A stretch of 64,000 nt of DNA from Sphingomonas sp. AR_OL41 (GCF_029911635.1 NZ_JARYTI010000001.1:1-64000); one strand, 5' to 3'; positions 49,081 through 57,959 are shown, counted from the first letter of the stretch. The notes: generated by a model not told the origin, from the letters alone. Made by a program: numbers and translations.

Positions 49081-49250
49081 GCGACTGTGGCGGGCACTGC
49101 CCGGTACGAGCCTTTATTATCCCTGAGGCTATTCATCATCCAAGGGGGCTGTCCCTGCCCGGATCCTGGTCCGAAGCACATGGTCCCCACCTGACGTACC
49201 GTGCGTCAGAGGATAACCCGGCACACGGCCACGGCGGTCCCGCCACCGCT
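49081..49250 (+). ncRNA. ssrS: 6S RNA
   Basis: The 190-base gap between zapA and the 5-formyl-THF cyclo-ligase gene is the classic 6S RNA locus. The closing stem pairs TGGCGGG (49088-49094) with CCCGCCA (49239-49245); the central part has G/C-rich short stems around a loose middle, with GAGGATAACCCGGCA on the 3' side. 6S RNA mimics an open promoter and binds sigma-70 RNA polymerase in stationary phase. Ends are approximate. Confidence 0.82.
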
Positions 49251-49267
49251 TCTTCACGGATATCGCC

Positions 49268-49813
49268 ATGATCGAGGACAAGGTGGCGCTGCGCGCGCGG
49301 ATGCGGGCGGCGCGAATCGCCTTTGCCAAGCAGGCCGATCGTGCGCCGGCCCCCTCGCCCGCCTTTCTCGCACGACTCGCCCCCGGCGTGACCGTCGCCT
49401 CCTATGTGCCGATGACCGGCGAGGCCGATCCGGCGGCGCTGGCGCGTGCGGCGGCCGATGCCGGCTGTGTGATCGCCCTGCCGCACGTCACGACGCGGGC
49501 CGCGCCGTTGCGCTTTCTGGCGTGGGACAGCGAGGTCGATCTCGTGCCTGGCCCGTTCGGGCTGCACCAACCACATCACGATGCGCCTGCCCTCGCCCCC
49601 GACATCGTGCTGACGCCGCTGGTGGCGTTCGACGCGGCGCTCAACCGGCTCGGCCAGGGTGCCGGCTATTATGACCGGGCGTTCGCCGCCTTTCCGCAGG
49701 CGTGGCGAATCGGTATCGCCTGGTCGATCCAGCGCGTCGATGCGCTGGCCACCGAAGCATGGGACGTGCCGCTCGACGCGGTCGCCACCGAACAGGAATG
49801 GATCGCACGATGA
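49268..49813 (+). CDS. ygfA: 5-formyltetrahydrofolate cyclo-ligase
   Basis: 181 residues. Converts 5-formyl-THF to 5,10-methenyl-THF with ATP. The N-terminal KVALRARMRAAR and the glycine motif LGQGAGYYDRAF near residue 125 are characteristic. Immediately after 6S RNA, as in many proteobacteria, and overlapping the DUF2842 gene. Confidence 0.92.
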   Translation: MIEDKVALRARMRAARIAFAKQADRAPAPSPAFLARLAPGVTVASYVPMTGEADPAALARAAADAGCVIALPHVTTRAAPLRFLAWDSEVDLVPGPFGLHQPHHDAPALAPDIVLTPLVAFDAALNRLGQGAGYYDRAFAAFPQAWRIGIAWSIQRVDALATEAWDVPLDAVATEQEWIAR

Positions 49814-50022
49814 CCCCGAGCTGGCGCAAACCCTTTGGCATGCTGCTGATCCTGCTGATCATCGCGCTGTGGGTGGTGGGCGTGGCGAGCCTGTCGCGGA
49901 TCGTCGGGAACTGGCCGACGCTGGTGCAGCTGGGCTTCTACCTGATCACCGGGATCGTGTGGATCTGGCTGCTGCCGATGCGGCGCATCCTGGCGTGGAT
50001 GGAAGCCGGCACCGAGCGGTGA
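49810..50022 (+). CDS. DUF2842 membrane protein
   Basis: 70 residues, two membrane helices (about 8-28 and 40-57), with the conserved start SWRKPFGMLL and WIWLLPMRRILAWME. This family is found in alphaproteobacteria, usually beside this cyclo-ligase gene. Function unknown. ATGA overlap with the gene before it. Confidence 0.82.
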   Translation: MTPSWRKPFGMLLILLIIALWVVGVASLSRIVGNWPTLVQLGFYLITGIVWIWLLPMRRILAWMEAGTER

Positions 50023-50042
50023 TCTTCATTCCACAAGAGGAA

Positions 50043-50119
<77 letters not shown>

Positions 50120-50164
50120 TTGGAAAGCGTGAGGCGGCGCAACTAGGCGAGCCGCCATACCCTG

Positions 50165-51370
50165 TCAACCGCTGCCGTCATCCGTATCGCTTCTTCGCCC
50201 GAAACGTGCGCGGCGCTGCTGCGTCAGCGTGCCGTGTTCGAACAGGAAACCGGCGATATCGGGCTTGCCCGCGGCACCGATGATGGTCTGCAGGATGATC
50301 AGCAGCGGCACGGCGAGCACCGCGCCGGGCGTGCCCCACACCCAGCTCCAGAAGCTGATCGAGATGAGAATCAGCACCGGGTTGATGGTCAGGCGGTGGC
50401 CGACGATCAACGGCGTGATGGCATTGGCCTCGAGCAGGTGGCAGCCGATCATGATCGCGGCGGGAAGCAGCGCGATCCAGATGTCGCTGAAGGTCATCAG
50501 CCCGCCGACCGCGAGAAGCACGGCCGCCGCGATCGGGCCGAAATAGGGCACATAGTTGAGCAGCGCGGCGATGCCGCCCCACATCACCGGATAGGGCATG
50601 CCGATCAGCCACAGCGCGACGGCGATGATCGCGCCGAGCGCGGCGTTGATCAGCGTGATGGTGCCGAGATAGGCGGCGGTATCGTCGACCACGTCCTGAA
50701 TGACGCGCGCAGTGGCCATCGCCCCACCGAAGCTGGCGCGGTTGTTGATCGTCTGGCGCCGCAGTTTGGTCCAGTGCGACAGGAAGAAATAGACCACGAG
50801 GATGCCGAAGAAGATCTGGATGAAGATGCCCGGCGCGGTGGTCGCGGCGAGTTCCAGAATCGAGCCTGGCGGGCTTACCGCCGCGGTCGGCGAAGGCTTG
50901 ATCGGGCCCGGCGCGGCGAGGTGGCGCACCGTGCGGTTCACGCTCTTTTCGAGCGAGGCGTAGAGCTCGATCAGCGGCGCGAGGTTCATCTGGATACGGT
51001 CGATGCGCTCGGGCAGCTTGCGGAAGAATTCGGTCGCCGGGATGACGATGGCGACCACCGCCAGCACCGCCGCCGCGACGAAGAACAGCACACAGGCGAA
51101 AGCCGCGATCGGCGACGGGATGTGATGTCGCTCGAGCCATTCGAGGATCGGCACCAGCGCGATGGCGATGACCAAAGCAGCGGTGGTCGGCAGGAAGAAT
51201 TCCGCACCCTCCTTGAGCGCGAAGGGCATGGCGACAGCGAGGCCGAGACCGGCGATCAGCGTGAGCGCGGCGAACAGGCGATCGCGGCGCTGGGCGACGC
51301 GCTCGGCATCCACGCCCTGCTCGTCATGGGGCAAGCCAAAGGACCCGCTATTGTCGTTCTCGTCCACCAT
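50165..51370 (-). CDS. AI-2E family transporter (PerM-type permease)
   Basis: 401 residues from the ATG at 51370. About eight membrane helices; the central soluble region (about 135-195) and the YFFLSHW segment followed by GTITLINAALGAIIAVALW and LNYVPYFGPIAA match the PerM/AI-2E exporter family. Substrate not predictable. It is divergent from glpK with 54 bases between starts. Confidence 0.88.
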   Translation of the reverse strand: MVDENDNSGSFGLPHDEQGVDAERVAQRRDRLFAALTLIAGLGLAVAMPFALKEGAEFFLPTTAALVIAIALVPILEWLERHHIPSPIAAFACVLFFVAAAVLAVVAIVIPATEFFRKLPERIDRIQMNLAPLIELYASLEKSVNRTVRHLAAPGPIKPSPTAAVSPPGSILELAATTAPGIFIQIFFGILVVYFFLSHWTKLRRQTINNRASFGGAMATARVIQDVVDDTAAYLGTITLINAALGAIIAVALWLIGMPYPVMWGGIAALLNYVPYFGPIAAAVLLAVGGLMTFSDIWIALLPAAIMIGCHLLEANAITPLIVGHRLTINPVLILISISFWSWVWGTPGAVLAVPLLIILQTIIGAAGKPDIAGFLFEHGTLTQQRRARFGRRSDTDDGSG

Positions 51371-51424
51371 GTTCCCTGTCCTAGCGGCATTCCCCTCGCG
51401 CGCAATGATCGCTAGCTTGCTTTC

Positions 51425-52900
51425 ATGCGCGACCTCATTCTCGTCATCGACGAAGGCACCACCTCCACCCGGGCAATGGTCTTTGCTCCCGACGGCACCG
51501 TCCGTGCGACGCACGGCATGGAGCTTACCCAGCATTATCCCGCGGCCGGCCGTGTCGAGCATGACGCCGCGGAAATCTGGGAGCGCACGCTTAACTGTTG
51601 TCGCGCCGCGATTGAATCAGCCGGCGGCGCCGCGCGAATCGCCGCGATCGGCATCACCAACCAGCGCGAGACGGTGGTGTTCTGGGACAAGGTCAGCGGC
51701 GAACCGCTCGCGCCGGCGATCGTCTGGCAGGACCGGCGCACCGCGGCGCTGTGTCGCGCGCTGAAGGACGATTGCGAGGAGCCGGGGGTACAGGCCAAGA
51801 CCGGGCTGTTGCTCGACCCGTATTTTTCGGGCTCCAAGATCGGCTGGGCGATGAGCAACTGGCCGCAGCTGGCCGAGGCCGGGGAACGGCTGGCGGTCGG
51901 CACGATCGACAGCTGGCTGATCTGGAAGCTGACCGGCGGGCTGCACGTCACCGATGCGACCAATGCCAGCCGCACCGCGCTGATGGCGATCGGCAGCGGG
52001 CATTGGGACGACGGCCTGATCGAGCTGTTCGGCGCGCCGCGCGGCGCGCTGCCCGAGATCATCGATTGCGCCGGGCGGTTCGGCGAGACGACCTTGTTCG
52101 GCGACGCGATCCCGATCTGCGGCATCGCCGGCGACCAGCAGGCGGCGACGATCGGCCAGTCGTGCCTTGCGGTTGGCGAGACCAAGGCGACCTTCGGCAC
52201 CGGCGCGTTCGTGCTTACCCAGGCCGGCGCGACCCCGCCGGTATCGCGCAACCGGCTGCTGTCGACCGTGGTGTGGCAAATCGCCGGGCGGCGTGCCTAT
52301 GCGCTGGAGGGATCGGTGTTCGTCGCCGGCAGCCTGATCAAATGGCTGCGCGATGCGGTCGGGCTGATCGGCACGGCGGGCGAGACCGAGGCGTTGGCGC
52401 GGTCGGTTACGGACAATGCCGGCGTCTATCTCGTGCCGGCATTGTCGGGCCTTGGCGCGCCATGGTGGGAGGCCGAGGCGCGCGCGGCGATATCGGGGCT
52501 GAGCTTTGCCAGTTCGCGGGCGCATATCGTGCGCGCCGCGCTGGAGGCGATGGCGCACCAGGCGCATGACCTGAAGACCGCCTTCGCCGCCGACGGCGTC
52601 GACTGGACGACGCTGCGCATCGATGGCGGGATGGTCGCCAATGACTGGATGGCGCAGGACCTTGCCGACATGCTCGACGTCGCAGTCGAGCGGCCGGCGA
52701 TGGCCGAGACGACCGCGCTGGGCGCGGCGATGCTGGCGGGCGTCGGCTGCGGACTGTTCGACGACCTGGCGGCGGCGAGCGCGATGCGCGGCGCGGTCAA
52801 GCGCTTCACCCCCGACTATGATTCGGCGCGGCGCGACGCGCGACTGGCGGGATGGGACAAGGCGGTGCGCTCGGTGATCGCGAACGCAGCGGCGACCTGA
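51425..52900 (+). CDS. glpK: Glycerol kinase
   Basis: 491 residues. FGGY-family kinase making glycerol 3-phosphate. The phosphate loops DEGTTSTRAM near 8-17 and GTGAFVL near 258, the signature ALEGSVFVAGSLIKWLRD and RIDGGMVANDWMAQ are intact. No glpF or glpD is adjacent. Its stop abuts the stop of the convergent FecR gene with no bases between. Confidence 0.95.
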   Translation: MRDLILVIDEGTTSTRAMVFAPDGTVRATHGMELTQHYPAAGRVEHDAAEIWERTLNCCRAAIESAGGAARIAAIGITNQRETVVFWDKVSGEPLAPAIVWQDRRTAALCRALKDDCEEPGVQAKTGLLLDPYFSGSKIGWAMSNWPQLAEAGERLAVGTIDSWLIWKLTGGLHVTDATNASRTALMAIGSGHWDDGLIELFGAPRGALPEIIDCAGRFGETTLFGDAIPICGIAGDQQAATIGQSCLAVGETKATFGTGAFVLTQAGATPPVSRNRLLSTVVWQIAGRRAYALEGSVFVAGSLIKWLRDAVGLIGTAGETEALARSVTDNAGVYLVPALSGLGAPWWEAEARAAISGLSFASSRAHIVRAALEAMAHQAHDLKTAFAADGVDWTTLRIDGGMVANDWMAQDLADMLDVAVERPAMAETTALGAAMLAGVGCGLFDDLAAASAMRGAVKRFTPDYDSARRDARLAGWDKAVRSVIANAAAT

Positions 52901-53953
52901 TCAGGGTTTGCCCGGGTCCTTGGGGGGCGGCGCCGCCGGATCCTGCGAGGGTTGCGGCGACCCTGCCGCGGGACTCTGCGCAGCAGGGCTCTGGCCGGGG
53001 CTGGCCGGCGAGCCGGCGGGCTGATCCGGGAAACGGTCGGGGATACCGGGCGTGCCAAAGGGGACGGCCGGTGCGCTTTGCCCCGGCTGACCGATGACGG
53101 GATAGCCCGGATAGGCGCCCGGCGGCAGCGGCGGCAGGCGATCGCGACGACCATTGCCATAGGGCGTGAACGGCCGCTCGCCGGGGATCGGGATGCCGAG
53201 GCGCTGCGCGAGCAGCGGGAAGAGCAAGGCGCGCAGCTGGCCATAACCGCGCTCCGACAGCAGGAACGGGCCGATCGGCGGTCGGCCGGCGGCGGGGACG
53301 AACACCGCGCGCATCGTCTGGGTCACCGCCACGGTGCGCCCGCCGGCGGTCACGTCGATCGCGCCGGGACCGAGCTGGCCCTGGCTGCGGGCGCCGGGGC
53401 CGCGCAGCAGGATCAGCGAGGCGGTGGCAGGGTCGCTGCGCACGTTCGGGCCGACCGCATCCTCGCCGGCGGCGATTTCCGCCGCGGCCTGGCCGACCAC
53501 GCCCTCGACGATCGTGCCGCGCACGCCGATCGACGCGATCGGGGTGCGGATGCTGGTCGTACCGGGGCGATCGGTGCGGCCGGACATGAAGCGGAACGCT
53601 CCTTTGACCACCGATGCACCCATCGACCGCGCGCCGCGCGCCGGATCGTAAACGAAGCGATCGATCGTCACCCGCGCGCCGGCACCGACGGTGAAGACGG
53701 TCTTGTCGAGCAGCAGGACCTGAAGCTGGCTTCGGCCGCCGGTCTGCACCTCGTCGCCGAGGCCGACACGCTCGCGCACCACCGCGACATGCGCCTGGGG
53801 AGCGCCCGCGCTCTTCAGCCGGACATTGTTGTAGACCACGGCGTTGATGCCGATCGTATTGGCACTGTCGGCGCCGATCGCGACGCCGCCGAGCGCAAGC
53901 GATGCCGTCGCCAAGACGGTGGCACCGAGCGCGAGTCGCAAGCGTCGTGCCAT
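52901..53953 (-). CDS. Exported FecR-domain protein with proline-rich tail
   Basis: 350 residues. Signal peptide to about residue 27. A FecR-like domain (about 65-165) includes GDEVQTGGRSQLQVLLLDKTVFTVG and TPIASIGVRGTIVEG. From about residue 255 it becomes Pro/Gly/Ala/Gln-rich with repeated SPA/AAQSPAAG-type units. There is no transmembrane anti-sigma anchor and no sigma factor gene nearby, so it is not a classical FecR regulator. It starts 2 bases after the TPR gene. Confidence 0.78.
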   Translation of the reverse strand: MARRLRLALGATVLATASLALGGVAIGADSANTIGINAVVYNNVRLKSAGAPQAHVAVVRERVGLGDEVQTGGRSQLQVLLLDKTVFTVGAGARVTIDRFVYDPARGARSMGASVVKGAFRFMSGRTDRPGTTSIRTPIASIGVRGTIVEGVVGQAAAEIAAGEDAVGPNVRSDPATASLILLRGPGARSQGQLGPGAIDVTAGGRTVAVTQTMRAVFVPAAGRPPIGPFLLSERGYGQLRALLFPLLAQRLGIPIPGERPFTPYGNGRRDRLPPLPPGAYPGYPVIGQPGQSAPAVPFGTPGIPDRFPDQPAGSPASPGQSPAAQSPAAGSPQPSQDPAAPPPKDPGKP

Positions 53954-53955
53954 GG

Positions 53956-54333
53956 TCAGCCCCTCCCCCGGATGCCGGGCCCGCACGCCGCGACGACCGG
54001 CGACCAGTCGCCGCGCATGCGCCCGGCGGGCAATTCGGCGAGTTCGGCGCGCGCGCCGGCGGGATCATCGAGCCGGCACAACAGACTGACATGGAACAGC
54101 AGCGCATCGTCGGATTCGGGATGGAGCGCGATGATCCGCTCGGTCGTCGCGACCGCGCCGACGAGATCGCCGCGCGCCACCTGTTGCCGTGCCAGCACCA
54201 GCCCGCCGGCCGGATCCGCGCTCGCCTGCGACAGCGAATCGAGTTCGGCGAACGGATCGATCTGCGCGGCGACCGGCGCCACGCCGCCGGCCACGGCGAG
54301 CCAGAATGCCGCAACTCTCCACTTGGTGGCCAT
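53956..54333 (-). CDS. Exported TPR-like protein
   Basis: 125 residues. Signal peptide to about residue 23 (VAAQ). Residues 45-100 fit one and a half TPR units (ARQQVARGDLVGAVATTERIIALHPESDDALLFHVSLL). It is in the same unit as the FecR-domain gene, a pairing seen in secreted TPR/FecR modules. Function unknown. Confidence 0.72.
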   Translation of the reverse strand: MATKWRVAAFWLAVAGGVAPVAAQIDPFAELDSLSQASADPAGGLVLARQQVARGDLVGAVATTERIIALHPESDDALLFHVSLLCRLDDPAGARAELAELPAGRMRGDWSPVVAACGPGIRGRG

Positions 54334-54481
54334 GGCAACGCCTCCGCCTAGCCGTCCCCCGTCGAGTCGGCATGTCGCAGCATAGGCCGATCAGGGGCGC
54401 GCGGAAACCTGACCGTATGACGCGATGGCTTCGCATCTTCGGCCCGACGCGATAGGCTGACGCAAGGCGCGGGAGCAGCAC

Positions 54482-55282
54482 ATGACGAACGAGACGCAAC
54501 GGATCGATATCGCGACGGTCGTCGGGCTGGGCATGCTGCTGATGCCGCTGTTGACGATGTGGCACGAGATTGGCGGGCACGCGGCAGCCTGCGCCGTCCA
54601 GGGCGGCAAGGTTGCGACGATCGGCGCCTTTTATGTCGACTGCGACGGGCTTGAGGGTTTGCCGCGCGTCGTGGTGGCGATCGCCGGCGTTGCCGTCGAT
54701 TGCGTTCTGGCGCTGCTCGCTTTCGCGCTATGGCGTGGCGCGCGGAGCGATCTCGCGCGGCTGGTGCTGTGGCTGACCTGGGTGACCAAGGCGTTCGTCG
54801 CGGCGGGCTATTTCTGCTTCTCTGGCGCGACCGGGGTTGGCGATCTCGGGCCGGGCGACGGCGGCGGAATCGGCCCGCTGCCCCTGCCCTTTCTGTGGCG
54901 CGCCGGGGAACTGGTGATCGGCATCGCCGCCTATGTATTGCTGGTGCGCGCCGCGATCCGCACGCTGACCGCGATGCTCGGCGATTCCCCGGCGACGGTG
55001 CCGGCGCGACGCACCATCGCGCATGGCTATTATGCGACGATCGGCTGCGCCGCGGTGCTGGTCGGCCTGCTCAACCCGCTGGGCATCTTCATCACCATCA
55101 TGTCGGCTGCGGCGTCGTCGTTCGGCGGCAATGCGGGGATGATTTCGGTCGGTTTCACGGTGCCATCGGGCGCGACGACGAAGCCTTTCGTGATCGCGCG
55201 CAACTGGCCGATCATCGTGGCGGGCGCGGTGGTGCTGGCCGGCTTCGGGTTGGTGCTCGGGCCGTCGGAGCATTTTCGCTAG
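54482..55282 (+). CDS. Polytopic membrane protein with HExxxH motif
   Basis: 266 residues, about six membrane helices. In the first helix, residues 27-33 read WHEIGGH; this has H-E as in M50 proteases, but three residues separate E from the second His instead of two. The sequence LGPGDGGGIGP (about 124-134) lies in a loop. It resembles M50-like families loosely. Proteolytic activity is doubtful. Monocistronic. Confidence 0.6.
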   Translation: MTNETQRIDIATVVGLGMLLMPLLTMWHEIGGHAAACAVQGGKVATIGAFYVDCDGLEGLPRVVVAIAGVAVDCVLALLAFALWRGARSDLARLVLWLTWVTKAFVAAGYFCFSGATGVGDLGPGDGGGIGPLPLPFLWRAGELVIGIAAYVLLVRAAIRTLTAMLGDSPATVPARRTIAHGYYATIGCAAVLVGLLNPLGIFITIMSAAASSFGGNAGMISVGFTVPSGATTKPFVIARNWPIIVAGAVVLAGFGLVLGPSEHFR

Positions 55283-55326
55283 ACGCGTTCCAGCGAGATG
55301 GCGGCGCTGCGGGTCGCGAAAACCTT

Positions 55327-55429
55327 CGTCATCCCGGATTTATTCCGGGATCCACTGGTCCGGTTTTGAGAACCTCTCGGATTGCAGAGCTTGTGGGCCG
55401 GTGGACCCCGGAACAAGTCCGGGGTGACG
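55327..55429. repeat. Paired-hairpin repeat, CGTCATCCC family
   Basis: Left arm CGTCATCCCGGATTTATTCC continuing GGGATCCACTGG; right arm GTGGACCCCGGAACAAGTCC continuing GGGGTGACG. Inverted copies about 50 bases apart. Confidence 0.75.
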
Positions 55430-55500
55430 AGAAGATGGCGATCCCTCCAATCCTGGCGCCTCGGTTGTGATCCGCGACATCTCCATCGAGCGATACCGAA

Positions 55501-55521
55501 GCAGGGGAAAATCTCCCCTGC
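55501..55521. repeat. Perfect palindrome GCAGGGGA/TCCCCTGC
   Basis: Eight-base arms around AAATC, carrying the same GCAGGGG core as the array that follows. A second inverted pair of the core, CCCTGCT/AGCAGGG, lies at 55580-55600. Confidence 0.7.
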
Positions 55522-55594
55522 TCCTGCCATTTTTCGCGCCAATTTTTGCGTTCCGTTACATACGGTTATCAACCCGCTCCCCTGCTCCGAAAAA

Positions 55595-55682
55595 GCAGGG
55601 TAGAATTGCGCCGTTTGCAGGGGAGGAAACGGCGCCTCGCAGGGGAATATCGCCCGCAATGCAGGGGTCATATTTTTCGGGC
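55595..55682 (+). repeat. Four direct repeats of GCAGGG(G) at exact 22-base spacing
   Basis: GCAGGG cores begin at 55595, 55617, 55639 and 55661, each 22 bases from the next; three have a fourth G. The 15 bases between are not conserved. Spacing of two DNA turns puts all four on one face. The unit is not a multiple of 3 and no frame runs through, so it is not coding. It resembles an iteron or regulator-binding array. Confidence 0.7.
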
Positions 55683-55865
55683 CGGACGATGCGAAAGAGC
55701 GGCCATGCATCGAGTCGAAGCATGGTACCGCCACGGTTTGCGCCGATGCGGCGAATGTTGAATCGGGCTGTGCGGGCTTGGTCTGGTATTTGCGCAATCT
55801 GACATCGCGCGGCGTTCGTCAGCGCCCAGATAGCGAACATCGCGTAGAGCCCTTACAACGGGTAC

Positions 55866-56162
55866 ATGAAAGCCCGTCTTTTCACATTCGTTTGCGAGTT
55901 TCGGGGCACCACTTACGTGTCGCAAGTCTCTGCACTTGATGAAAATGAAGCCGTTAGCGTTTGGGCTGCAACCCTGCGCAAGGAGCGTCCGTTTGGGCGA
56001 GCGTCTTCCTATCTCGCCAAAGCAGCGAGGGCTGAGTCATCGAGTTTTTCGCCGGTTGCGATCAACGGCGTCGCAAATGTGTGGGTTGTTTCAGGCGTTT
56101 GTGGCGGTGACCTCATGCTCGCGGATATCGTCGAAACAGTGCAGCCTGCGAACAGAAGCTAA
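55866..56162 (+). CDS. Orphan small protein, atypical composition
   Basis: 98 residues. Begins MKARLFTFVCEFRGTTYVSQ, with strand-rich content, and ends near GGDLMLADIVE. GC is far below that of its neighbours and codon use is different. No family recognised with confidence; the small single-domain form is like many accessory-region proteins. It lies just after the phased repeat array. Confidence 0.6.
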   Translation: MKARLFTFVCEFRGTTYVSQVSALDENEAVSVWAATLRKERPFGRASSYLAKAARAESSSFSPVAINGVANVWVVSGVCGGDLMLADIVETVQPANRS

Positions 56163-56198
56163 TCACCAATCGCTACCGTTCCCGCCCGCGCTAACACC

Positions 56199-57959
56199 TT
56201 ACGCCGCGACCAGATCCTCGAACAAAACCTTCAAATCCTTCTTCAAGATCTTCCCATTGGCGTTGCGCGGCAGCGTGTCGTGGACGAAGCGGATCGCGAC
56301 GGGCGTCTTGAACACCGCGAGGCGCTCGCGCACCCAGGCCTGGAGTTCGGCCTCGGTCGCGGTCATGCCGGGGGCGAGGTGGACGACGGCCGCCGGCTCC
56401 TCGCCGAGCGTGCGGTGCGGGATGCCGATCAGCGCGCAATCGGTGACGGCGGGATGGGCGTAGAGGACATTCTCGACCTCGGTCGAATAGATGTTCTCGC
56501 CGCCGCGGATCACCATGTCCTTGGCGCGATCGACGATATAGACGAATCCTTCCTCGTCGAGCCGCGCGAGATCGCCGGTGCGGACCCAGCCATCGACGAA
56601 GGTCGCGGCGGTCGCCTCGGGCTTGTTCCAGTAACCGCGCACGATCATCGGCCCGCGCGCCCATAGCTCGCCGACCTCGCCGACCGGCAGTTCGGTGATG
56701 CCATCCTCGGCGACGATCCTGAGATCGGCCACCGCGACGGGCGGGCCGGCGCTCGACGGGCGATTGAGATAATCCTCGGCGGCGTGGCTGGTGACGGTCG
56801 CCATCGTCTCGGTCATGCCCCAGCCATTGCCGGGCAGCGCGCCGAACTCGCTGTAGATGCGCCGTACCAGCTCGGGCGCCGAGGGCGCGCCACCATAGGC
56901 GATCGATTCGAGCGAGGAGAGGTCGTAATTGGCGCGGTCGGGATGTTCGAGCAGCTGCCAGGCGATGGTCGGCACGCCACCGGTGATGTGGACCTTTTCG
57001 CGCTCGATGATCTCCATCGCGCGAACCGCGTCCCATTTGCGCATGAAGATCATCGTCGACCCGCTGGCGAGCACGCCCATCATCGTCGCGCTGCACGCGG
57101 TGACGTGGAACAGCGGGATGCAGGCGAGGAAGGTGCGCGGCAGTGGCGACGGGGGCTCCTCACCGCGGCGCAGCGCGGCACGCGCGCCGGCATAGCCCGA
57201 GGTCATGATGTTCGTGGTGAGGTTGCGATGCGTGCCGAGCGCGCCCTTGGGGTTGCCGGTGGTGCCGCTGGTGTAGAAGATCGTCGCGTCGTCGTCGGGC
57301 GCGATCGCCACCTCGGGCAGTGCGACCTCGGGCAGGTCGGCATAGCCGGCCGGCGTCCCGATGACATCTTCGAGCCGCGAAGCGCGGCTATCGAGCGCGG
57401 TCGAGGCGCGCGCCACGACGATGCGCTCGACGCCCGGCAGGGCCGGCATGTCGGCGGACAGGCGCTGATAACGCTCGTCGTCGAGAAACAGGATGCGCGC
57501 ACCCGAATCATCGATGCCATATTCGAGCTCGCCCGCCGTCCACCAGGCGTTGAGCGGCACGACGATCGCGCCAATGCTGGCGGCGGCGAAGAAGATCACC
57601 GGCCATTCGGGCAGGTTGCGCATCGCCAGCGCGACGCGGTCGCCCTTGACGATGCCGATCTCGGCGAGCCACGCGGCCAGCCGCGCGACGGCACGGTAAT
57701 TGGCCTCATAGGTGACGCGTTCATCCTCATAGATGGTGAGGATGCGCTCGCCATGCGCGCGCGTCGCGGCGACGAGCCAGGCGAGCGTCGGCGGTGCGTT
57801 CTTCCACACCCGCGTCGGCACGCCGTGGACGTCGACCGTCTCCATCTCGAAGCGCGCGCCCGGCGCGGTCAGCGCATCGCGCGCCTCGGCCAGCGAAAGC
57901 TTCGGCCATGCCGGGTCGAGCGCGATCAGCGGTTCGGTCTCAACGGCGGCATCACTCAC
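56199..57959 (-). CDS. Acyl-CoA synthetase (class I adenylate-forming enzyme)
   Basis: 586 residues. Activates a carboxylic acid through acyl-AMP to acyl-CoA. The P-loop TIFYTSGTTGNPKG at 226-239, YGGAPSAPELVR, GNGWGMTET, and VRTGDLARLDEEGFVYIVDRAKDMVIRGGENI are the family motifs in order; the catalytic lysine is in ANGKILKKDLK near the C-terminus. It is divergent from a serine hydrolase and next to beta-oxidation genes. Chain-length preference unknown. Confidence 0.92.
   Translation of the reverse strand: MSDAAVETEPLIALDPAWPKLSLAEARDALTAPGARFEMETVDVHGVPTRVWKNAPPTLAWLVAATRAHGERILTIYEDERVTYEANYRAVARLAAWLAEIGIVKGDRVALAMRNLPEWPVIFFAAASIGAIVVPLNAWWTAGELEYGIDDSGARILFLDDERYQRLSADMPALPGVERIVVARASTALDSRASRLEDVIGTPAGYADLPEVALPEVAIAPDDDATIFYTSGTTGNPKGALGTHRNLTTNIMTSGYAGARAALRRGEEPPSPLPRTFLACIPLFHVTACSATMMGVLASGSTMIFMRKWDAVRAMEIIEREKVHITGGVPTIAWQLLEHPDRANYDLSSLESIAYGGAPSAPELVRRIYSEFGALPGNGWGMTETMATVTSHAAEDYLNRPSSAGPPVAVADLRIVAEDGITELPVGEVGELWARGPMIVRGYWNKPEATAATFVDGWVRTGDLARLDEEGFVYIVDRAKDMVIRGGENIYSTEVENVLYAHPAVTDCALIGIPHRTLGEEPAAVVHLAPGMTATEAELQAWVRERLAVFKTPVAIRFVHDTLPRNANGKILKKDLKVLFEDLVAA

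Larger units (their letters stand above)
55283..55865. other. Intergenic repeat-rich, lower-GC region
   Basis: 583 bases with no credible gene. It contains a paired-hairpin repeat at the left, then GCAGGGGA palindromes and a 22-base phased GCAGGG array. GC content falls in the right half and in the following gene, suggesting acquired DNA. Confidence 0.6.

Noticed and set aside
52891-52910. Shared terminator between glpK and the FecR gene
   Set aside because: The two stops abut with no bases between, and no hairpin with a T-run is present; any terminator must lie inside the opposing gene.
54560-54583. M50 protease zinc motif in the membrane protein at 54482
   Set aside because: The motif reads HEIGGH, with three residues between E and H; the canonical HExxH is absent, so protease function is not claimed.
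55595-55682. Possible CRISPR array
   Set aside because: Only 6-7 bases are repeated per 22-base unit, four units exist and no cas genes are present. It is described as a phased motif array.
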